A stretch of DNA of 64,000 bases from Marsupella aquatica (taxonomy: Eukaryota; Marchantiophyta): assembly GCA_973895155.1 (NCBI GenBank), contig OZ316894.1, positions 2,728,001 to 2,792,000 of the forward strand, given 5' to 3'. The first letter of the stretch is position 1. The number at the start of each line of letters is the position of its first letter. Positions 56,760-64,000 of the stretch are shown here, piece by piece. The position numbers and the translations under genes were made by a program. The notes below the pieces were generated by a model. That model searched no databases. It was given only the letters and a program-made list of their open reading frames with translations, and had not been told where the DNA came from.

Positions 56760-58359
56760 AGATTTGTTCACCATCTCCTTCCTCAGAAGTAGGAATGGGT
56801 TCTCTTATTATCAATGCTTTACTCAAATTTGGCGCTTCTAGTGCCGGGACCTCCGGGTGTAGAGTAATCTCCCTAGAATCAGCAAATGGGAGTTCAATCA
56901 CTTGCAGGTCCTGTATAACCTTGTGGATCTCGCCTTTGTATGGGAGATCCTTAGTCCTGGATTCAGTAAGACCGCAATCCACAGTCGGCCCTACCCATCC
57001 ACGATCATTAGAGGCTGGCAGTGCATTCGCAACACCCGTGAGTACTTGACCGAAAAGAATTGGTATCTCTCCATTTTCCTTGCCAGGTATCAAGAGCCCA
57101 CCTTGAGTGGGTGACTCAGCTGTTGTCACCAATACAGGTCCGTCCTCAGAGCGGATGTCATTGTCCACAATGGGAACGGGAGCAGCCACTTCCACCACAT
57201 TCACATTCTTTGCAGCACTCGTCACCCCAGCCATTTGTTCATTTAGTGCCGGCTCCATGGCATTCACATTTTTGGCCTGAGGATCCTCAGTAGCCCTAGT
57301 CTCTTCAAAATTTCTGCAATCTCGAGCAAGATGGCCCTTCTTTCCACAACAAAAACAATGGAAGGGTATATTTTTAAAAATTACTGGTTGCCAGATGGAA
57401 AGACCCTTCTGAATTTCCACCTCAACACTCAACGGCACTTCTCTTTGAGTATCCCAGAGGACACAGGCTCTGTCATGAGGGTAAGAACTAAGATCATCTC
57501 CCTGAATGTAATGTAGAATGTCTCCCAAGGAGGCAGCCAACTTCCTTCGGCATGGCTCTAGTATCAAGGCTCTAAAAGGGATTTCAATCCAAACAGGTAG
57601 CATCGTGTAAAACTCACTGCGTATATCGAACAATGGATCCCATGGAAAGGTGAAGACATATTTCCTCTCAAGGAACCAAGGTGCACATGCTAGGGCAAGG
57701 TCCCTGTGTTCAGGATCTTTGAACGTAACCATGTAAAAGCTTTTTCCCACAAATTTCACCTAAGTGACAGGCGAATTCATCTCCTCTACAAAGGTCTTAT
57801 TCACCCAAAATTTGAAGGTTGGAAGCATTGGTGCCCTGTCAGTGAAGTAGCACATCATTGTGCAGTTAAAAAGTTCAGTGACTGTCTCTGCAGCCTCATC
57901 CAGGGACCACTTTATTGTGGTATGCAACTTAGAAGGCCAATCCTGGATTGAGAGATCCAAAATCCTTCTCAAAATTGGTATGCATGCTTCAATTTCTGCC
58001 ACCCGCTCCACCTCAGTAGCGCGCTATTTATCAGTGACAGTCCCCGGGGGTGCGCTCTTCTGATGAGCAAGCGCCTCATCCCTAGGTTCAATTTCTCCGC
58101 GGTCTCCAATATCATCTTGAAAGTCCTCCAAAGGGAGGCCCATAATCCGCCCTTCCACTTCATCCATTTGAAGATGATCTTGTGTCCTCTGAGAATCCCA
58201 TCTTGAGAAACCGTCCCTCTCAACACCAGAAGATCTGAGTCCATACCAGCTCTGCGCGTTACCAGTGCCTTGATTCGTACCATCAACTTGCAAATGGGGA
58301 TGTCCAGAGCTCGTCATCGCTCTGACATCCTGACTTGGTCCTCCAAGCACGGAAGCCAC
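56721..58359 (-). pseudogene. Nested LINE, part 1: ORF1 N-terminal part (DUF4283 and zinc knuckle)
   Basis: One frame from 58359 to about 56721 holds only two stops, both TAG (58026-58024 and 57762-57760). Order: a Gly/Asp-rich lead (VLGGPSQDVRAM), KLHTTIKWSLDEAAETVTEL (DUF4283), FVGKSFYMVTFKDPEHRDLA, APWFLERKYVFTFPWDPLFD, PVWIEIPFRALILEPCRRKL, and the CCHC knuckle CFCCGKKGHLARDC (about 57346-57305). This is the nucleic-acid chaperone ORF1 of plant L1 LINEs. A variable, acidic segment follows to DPPSDIEMAE. The ORF breaks at the inserted elements and its C-terminus resumes at 48655. The start codon is not certain; the frame is open slightly upstream of 58359. Confidence 0.9.
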
Positions 58360-58938
58360 TCCTCCGCCAAGTGGCTCAACACCCTTTCCCTGGGAGTAAA
58401 TATGTGTTTTTTAATACAGAGGGTTGAGCCAGTAACACATATTTTGGTTGTGATCAAGTTTTTCCACTACATCAAAACATGTTTAGGTTTATTTTTAGTT
58501 ACATTGTTTTTTGGATTCCTTGAGTTGAGAGGTACAAGAGTTTAGTAGTCAAGACTAAAATTGAACCCTAATTAACATGGTGAATATAAGGCCATTATAA
58601 GGAATGAAAAATTGGCCTTACGAAAAGGGGAGTTGCATACCCGAGTTGTTGTTTAATTTCCTTTTTCTTAGGAGAGGGGACAGAAGAGGGGATGGACACA
58701 CATTGACAGCATATGTAATCAATGCAATGGTTTCTAGTAAGGGTTAAATGAATTTGAATGGATCTCATTTACTTTTCCTCCCCTGGCCTCTAAATGAACT
58801 TCTCACCCCTTTAATATTAATATTCCCAGTACAAATTGGTTATTCTACGAGACTTGGTCAATACCTAATCATGCATAAACATGTGTTGTTGCTGAAGAGA
58901 AGTGTGGTGCATCCCATGGCTCCCTAAACCCAAGAAAC
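58360..58938. other. LINE 5' flank and spacer
   Basis: Part of this may be the LINE 5' UTR, but the 5' boundary cannot be seen without the matching target duplication. No coding motif is present. Confidence 0.4.
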
Positions 58939-59018
58939 CCCCTGCACAAGCCGATTCCCGCAGGTTTCGCTCTCAGCGAGGCCGGCTCCGCGGCTTTAGC
59001 GGCATGGGACGCTGCTAA
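58939..59018 (-). repeat. About 80-bp conserved repeat motif, copy 2
   Basis: On the minus strand it reads TTAGCAGCGTCCCATGCCGC...GCGGGAATCGGCTTGTGCAG, matching 505-582. A minus-strand TGTTAGTAGTGGAGTTAGC just before it (59019-59034) could be an element terminus. It lies close to the downstream end of the inverted gag-like element. Confidence 0.6.
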
Positions 59019-59804
59019 CTCCACTACTAACATTTTACACACATATACTAGACAGATCCTTCATCGGGTCATGAGATACATAGTTGGCCTCTTCTATGCC
59101 TTCCCTTGTCCTCCTGTCCTGGCCGGTCTTCCTTTAGGTATGTTTGGATTCCGCCGCCGGAATGATCCTCAGCTGGCTTGGGTAAGCCGCTAAGACCTCT
59201 CTCAGCTCGACACATCCAACTCTTACTACCTTGCTTACTCCCTTCTCTTGGTTGATGTGGGCAATCTTCAAACAAGTTAATGCGACACACAAATAGCAAA
59301 ATGACTCCTTTTGACTGAATTATACCATGCACTTGCCATACTGTAAACAGTACTTCTCATACACAAGATCTGCGAACTAAGCCGTGAGGCCAACTCTATT
59401 CATCTCTTAGGCATGAGGAAACATGAATATACACAAGGGTCACAGTATAACTAATCGATAGCTTCTTTTACTACTTGATCCTAGCCCTGCTGGTGCTCTA
59501 AAAACTTGCTAAGGAAGAAGGTCGTGAACTCCCCGCTGCCCAGGTACTTATCTTGGCAGTGGATCCACCTAATTCCTTGCAGCGTAAGCCTAATCTATCC
59601 TAACTGAAATCTACCTATGTACATCGAGGCAGTCCGAGCACAAGTGTTGCTCTTACCACTGGATCCGCAATCCCACTAATCTAAGTGTCAGGGCCGCCTC
59701 TTGGTCCTGATCCTAATTTCTAAACTTAGAGATTTGCGCCCACCCTGCCCACTCACGCCTCCTCCCTCCACGCCCGTCCTCCTTAAAAGGAGCGACTCTT
59801 TGCT

Positions 59805-60839
59805 TTACTCTCCATCGGCTTGACTAGGTCCACCCTCGGCTTCAGCCTCAGCATTGGCCACGACCTCCAATACGACTACGGCCTCCCTGACATGCTCTAG
59901 TGGTGGATCCGGTATCCCGGCTTCATCACTGACTGTCCTGGCCTTGGCTTTGCTATCCCCGCCTTCTAGGACAGTTGGATCCTCTGCCGTGACCCTACCT
60001 GAGGTTGGTGCCGGGTTCTCCTCCGTGGTCACGACGGCTTGAGAAGCCGTGACATTACTCCCTGACCCAGAAGGTTTCCGCTTCTTCTTCTTCCCTATTT
60101 TGGTAGCTGGTCCCTTCCCATTGCTACTTACTTTCGGCACCGGTGCGAGTGTCACGGCTTGTCCTTTGGCCAGTACTACCCTTGGCAACTTGGTTGCCCC
60201 ACTTGGAGTTGGAACTGATGAAGCCAAGCACTTAAATATTGCGGCTTGTTTCTTCAGCCGCTCCGTTTGGTTGTCGGCTCGTCGCTGTAAGTTCTCCATC
60301 TTCCTCGTGCTTTCTTCCAACTCCTGCGTTTCGTGCAGGTCCTTCCGCGCCTCCTCTAGCTCCTTCTGAGCTTCCTCCAATTCCTTCTGGGCTTCCTCCA
60401 ATCCCTTCTTCAAGGTAGCCCTCTCCTCCTGGCTTTCTCTCAGCTCCTTGTCGAGCTTTGTCACAACCTCAGACTCCATCTTATTCATCTTGGCATAAGT
60501 CTGATCAAGTTGGTCGTCTTTCTCACGCAGGTCGGCTTTGAAGCTGGCCGTCAAGGATGCAAGCTCCTGCTGTAGCACAATAATCCCTTGATAGGATTTC
60601 CCTAACTCGGCTTCCTTCTGCTCAAGGGCTCCACGGATATCCTCGAGCTCCCCCTTCAACGCCCTCTCCCTCCTCTGGGTCTCTACCATGGCCCAATTGT
60701 TGGTTGCTATGTGGGCCTCCTCTGCATCCCTCAGCTCTCGCTTCCACTTCTCCCTTTCCTTGACCGCATCGGCCAACTCCCCTTGGGTCCGAGTCAATTT
60801 ATCTTTGATAATCTGATTATCAGACTGAGCAATATCCAA
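59805..60839 (-). CDS. Long coiled-coil protein, copy-2-specific module
   Basis: An uninterrupted 344-codon frame. Heptad-rich segments run over about residues 5-195 (DKLTRTQGELADAVKEREKW; a triple repeat of EEAQKELEEAQKELEEARKD; LDKELRESQEERATLKKGLE). A basic low-complexity region (KIGKKKKRKPSGSGSNVTAS) and an acidic tail follow. The frame continues upstream to about 61020 with one stop at about 60846, and a CTGTTTTTTTTCTAG just before AGAGAGATG (about 61015-61035) looks like a splice acceptor, so it is probably the 3' exon of the gag-like gene. Possible role: self-assembly of a Gag-like shell; this is inference only. Confidence 0.5.
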   Translation of the reverse strand: MDIAQSDNQIIKDKLTRTQGELADAVKEREKWKRELRDAEEAHIATNNWAMVETQRRERALKGELEDIRGALEQKEAELGKSYQGIIVLQQELASLTASFKADLREKDDQLDQTYAKMNKMESEVVTKLDKELRESQEERATLKKGLEEAQKELEEAQKELEEARKDLHETQELEESTRKMENLQRRADNQTERLKKQAAIFKCLASSVPTPSGATKLPRVVLAKGQAVTLAPVPKVSSNGKGPATKIGKKKKRKPSGSGSNVTASQAVVTTEENPAPTSGRVTAEDPTVLEGGDSKAKARTVSDEAGIPDPPLEHVREAVVVLEVVANAEAEAEGGPSQADGE

Positions 60840-61064
60840 TTGCCCCTACATGATGTTTAGCTCATGCCGCTTAATCCGTAGCTCATCTTGGGCTTTCTTG
60901 GCTGCCTTCAGGTCCTCTGCCTTGGCTTCCTTCTCTCTAAGCTGTCGGATGATCTCGTCCTTCTTTCTTCTCTCCAAAGCCACCGCTTCTTCCAATCGGC
61001 GTTTTTCCAACATCTCTCTCTAGAAAAAAAACAGCGGCATGTGATAGCCAAGCCGGGACATGCT

Positions 61065-62453
61065 TCACTTGCCGATCACTTGCTGTTCCTCCTTCAAGAT
61101 CTTCTTCAGCTGGGTGAGGAGGTACCCGTTGTAATCCTTGCTTGGGTCTCGCCTCTCCGCCAGGTAGACTTGTGCCTTGCCAATCTCTGGCCTTGGCAAG
61201 TTACAATGCATGGTTACCCACAAGAAATTGATCATCTCTACGATGTGCGGGTTGGTGCAGGTGTTCCAGAAGAAGCCATTCTTTGTTGATGGCCCTGGGA
61301 ACGACCGGAACTCCTTGTCAGGCAAGGTCTTCCTAGTATCTACTTTGGTCTTATTGCCCATTGGCAAGCCAAACGCTTCGGCAATCACCTGGGGAGTGAG
61401 ATAGAAATCCTTCCCATACACCCTTGTGGAATTGGTTTTGGGCTCCCATGATCCCACAAATTCTAATAAGTCTGAATCTGGCACCTCCAGCTTCAGCCAT
61501 GGTAATTTCACAAAGGCTTCCAAGCCGGATCCGGCCATGAAGCCCTGGTACTTCCGAGTCTGCATAGTTGTAAAGCATGCATCATTCCTCTTCACGTGCA
61601 AAGTGCAATTGCACTTCCTCGGGGAGGGTCGCCGCCCATCCTTTCTAGGTGTCATCCCTAGTTGGAACGACATTGATGGGGTCGACCTCCTCTTCTTTGG
61701 CTTTGTCCTACCTCCTGCTTCCCTGCTCAGCTGGCTTCCTCTGCTTCCCTGCTCGGCTGGCTTCCTTGGTGCCACCAACCTTGTTCTCTTCGTAGGGGTG
61801 GCCTCTTCGTTGTTGGCCCCTTTCCTCTTCATAGCGGCTGCCGTGGATGTTTCTCCGAGCATGGTTGCCTTCATCCACCCCTCCGTGCTACCCTTCAATT
61901 CCCAGTGTATGTCGTTGCAGCGGTTGATGGCTTCCCGGATGCCGACAATTCTGTTTTTGCAAAATAGAAGGTCGTCTAGCTCATTGCCAGTAGGTGTCCA
62001 TAGGAATTCAGCCTTGATGAGTTCTCCTCCTAAGAAGGCAGACTTTTGCAGCTCCCATAGTCGAGCGAGCTCCTGCCGTTCTCGAGCTGCTCTTTCTGAT
62101 TCTTTGTCCTCATAGGTCCCAATGTACTCAGTTGCCCGTTCGAACAGGCATCGATCCCCAAAAATGAGCAGCTTGATTGACGTTGTTCATATTACCCTTC
62201 TTGAGTTGATAGTCGGTATCTGCTCCCGCCTAGAGTGCTTGCCTAAGTAGCTGACAGTAGTTGGTTTCACGTAGTCGTCTGCTTAGTTCGTGCTTGCAAA
62301 TGAGCCACCATTCCTTGCGATCGGTCCTTACCCCCCTCCTGCCTGGTCTTCCTTCCCGTTGGTTACCCATAGCCGCCGGCACTTAGCACGCCCTAACCCT
62401 AATTGTGTTCCCTGTCGGGGCGTCCTTACTTCCAGCCTTGGCCCGGGTTCCAT
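61065..62453 (-). pseudogene. Gag/plant-mobile-domain-like protein, copy 2
   Basis: The start ATG at 62453 matches that of copy 1 (MEPGPR). The 61898-61065 frame contains KRTRLVAPRKPAEQGSRGSQ, DACFTTMQTRKYQGFMAG, LLEFVGSWEPKTNSTRVYGK, DFYLTPQVIAEAFGLPMGNK, SFPGPSTKNGFFWNT and DYNGYLLTQLKKILKEEQQV, ending VIGK. Where copy 1 has a TAG this copy keeps a sense codon (EEQQVIG). It has its own frameshifts upstream of 61898. Differences between copies are mostly silent or conservative, which suggests the protein was under selection in the element's active past. Confidence 0.5.
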
Positions 62454-62559
62454 AGTCACCCTTAATTGTTTATATTTTCCTTGTTTTTGTTACTATACTA
62501 ATGTGTTTCCAGGGTACGTACACTCCTGATTTTACCATTTAAATTGGCCTAGTGAATCC

Positions 62560-62745
62560 TGGCTAGGCATCATAAGAAGTTGCATAAAAGATGTTGCATA
62601 AAATATGTCAATGCAAAACAGATGACTGTAAAGTTGTTAGAGAAAAGGTGTCATTGTGCAAATGTTGTCGATCATTCTTCAAAAGATGTTGTTGCATAAA
62701 AGATGTCACTATGAAAAAGATGTAATAAGCGAAGAAAGTCATGGA
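62560..62745. repeat. AAGATGT-type minisatellite fragment
   Basis: GCATAAAAGATGTTGCATAA, TTGTTGCATAAAAGATGTCA and GAAAAAGATGTAATAAGCGA repeat words resemble the arms of the foldback-like element at 24.4-27.0 kb. It directly abuts the outer end of copy 2 of the gag-like element. Confidence 0.5.
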
Positions 62746-64000
62746 TGCAAAGCGGGATGCAAAGTATAGAGATCTAGCTATGCAACTAAAATTACCTATC
62801 ATACTCTTCTTGATGAGCTTGTGCTTAGATTTTCACTACGATTATGTCTCGGGTGTGAAAGTCAATTGTCATTTCAATTGGGTTGTCATTGTGGTTGAAT
62901 GTGTGATTGACATTCCAGAGATTCCAGAAGTGATGTTGTTCATGTACAATGTCATCATTTTGATCCTTATTGTTGCTGAAAAAGTGATGGTGTTTAGGAG
63001 GGTAAGAGTGCAGAGAAGTACAAGATGGGCAATGGTGGCTGTGCAATGGTTGAATGTGCAAGGCTTTGGGCAACATTTTGGATGTTGTTGATCTTGCTTC
63101 CATCCTATAGCATCTTCTGGCTAGGATGTATGCCCAGGCTATCAAGGATCTTTGTCTACACCTACATACAGTCATTCCCCAAGTCATTTGATCTCTCCAT
63201 TTGAGAAACTTAGTTTTGCTTCCCTTTTAGGTCTTGCTTTGCTCTTATTTCCCTGGCATCATTGTCTAGAGCAAAGACAACATTCATAATTAAAGGGAAA
63301 CCAATGATCATCCAACACACAAGTAGTTGGTCAACACTCAGGGATGCATGGTTCACCTCAGCTGAGGCTACATCCAAGGGAACACAAGAGAACTTTACTG
63401 CGTGCACTCTAGGCCCCGCTCTAGGCCCATTGACAAATACCGAGTCTCCCCACTCCAAGATCTCTTCTACCTTTGTAACAATGAGCCTAAGTACCTCCTA
63501 TATATCCAAGCAAACACTACTTGGGGATATACTGTGCAACACGGCTAACCTAACCAAGTCTACAGTTAAGATGAATCCTAACTACATTAACAGTTGTAAC
63601 TCTAGACCTAATAGTAAATGCCTAACAATCATTTATTTAGCAACTCACACTTCCTATTTCTTAGAGTGGGTTTCATTGAGAGCATAGCACCTTTGGCCCT
63701 TTTTGGGCACATGGGCAACAACATAATTTACATTGTTGGCAGATATATTCCTTGTTAAGGATACACCTTTTCTACTTTCATTTGTCATGGATCACTCCAA
63801 TTATGAGCACCAGTTCCGGGATCAGATCTTGTTCAAATTGTATTATTTACCTTCATTCTAGGAGGTTTTGCCTTGGTTTTTGTCCTAGGACCCTGTCCAT
63901 CTTCAGGATGACCTCAATAGGTGATTGTATGCACTCTTCCACTATCTTTAGCATCTTGATTGCCAAAAGCACCTGAAACGGGAGTGAGCTTGGATTGTTT
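62746..64000. other. Unassigned end of window
   Basis: No recognised coding motif. Bases 63470-63640 (AATGAGCCTAAGTACC..., CGGCTAACCTAACCAAGTCT, TACAGTTAAGATGAATCCTA) faintly recall the copia LTR at 3960-4080, but not well enough to call an LTR. The 63262-63687 open frame shows no family features. Confidence 0.4.

Larger units (their letters stand above)
59030..62590 (-). mobile_element. Unclassified gag/mobile-domain-like element, copy 2 (inverted)
   Basis: This is copy 2 of the element at 54440-56720, in the opposite orientation. The outer end near 62590 (minus: TGATGCCTAGCCAGGATTCA) and everything to about 61035 match copy 1; the remainder is a different module encoding a coiled-coil protein. 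The inner (3') boundary at about 59030 is a guess based on the 80-bp motif. From 59030 to 59800 it is non-coding. Confidence 0.5.

Noticed and set aside
63260-63690. Second copia LTR matching 3745-4375
   Set aside because: Only short, scattered words agree; no TG/CA borders or primer-binding site nearby.
1-64000. CRISPR arrays, bacterial operons, phage or organellar genes
   Set aside because: No regularly spaced identical repeats with unique spacers, no ribosome-binding-site-led gene runs, and genes have spliceosomal introns.

Overview
The window looks like a transposon-rich chromosome segment from a land plant. Two genes with plant families and canonical GT-AG introns sit among decayed plant-type transposable elements: Ty1/copia, plant L1-type LINE, En/Spm (CACTA) and MITEs. 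I see nothing prokaryotic or organellar. I cannot name the species. The loose, repeat-dominated layout would suit a large-genome plant, but that is an impression only.

Layout. From 1 to about 4.4 kb is the 5' part of a decayed copia retrotransposon on the minus strand (LTR, primer-binding site, gag, zinc knuckle, protease remnant, RT). From 4.4 to 10.2 kb is non-coding DNA with a short tandem repeat and a GC/CT-rich stretch that probably holds the promoter and leader of the next gene. From 10.2 to 15.7 kb is an apparently intact KUP/HAK/KT potassium transporter gene (+; 9 coding exons joining in frame to 787 codons). A minisatellite follows at 16.4-16.8 kb. From 17.9 to 21.9 kb is an apparently intact leucine-rich-repeat receptor kinase gene (-; two exons, 1,266 codons). 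From 22 to 33.5 kb there is mostly repeat debris: a tRNA-like SINE head, a foldback-like element with minisatellite arms, another minisatellite, and a LINE fragment between two direct repeats.

From 33.5 to 58.4 kb the sequence resolves into one nest. A single minus-strand LINE of roughly 6.3 kb (5' end near 58.4 kb, T-rich 3' tail at 33.52 kb) has been split by (a) a 10,067-bp CACTA element with matching terminal inverted repeats and an ATA target duplication (34,352-44,418), (b) a 389-bp MITE with 25-bp perfect inverted repeats (46,654-47,042), and (c) a second, truncated CACTA element (from 48,656) joined to an unclassified gag/mobile-domain-like element (54.44-56.72 kb). A second, inverted copy of that unclassified element lies at about 59.0-62.6 kb. 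The last 1.4 kb shows nothing I can assign.

Most notable: the 10-kb CACTA element carries, beside its tnp2 transposase, a gene whose product ends in a recognisable SET-like (histone methyltransferase type) domain. Across unrelated elements the in-frame stop codons are mostly TAG, as expected if methylated CAG sites have decayed by deamination. The two host genes share no evident pathway. The transposon genes work within their own elements: tnp2 transposase plus an accessory DNA-binding-type protein for CACTA, and ORF1 plus endonuclease/RT for the LINE.
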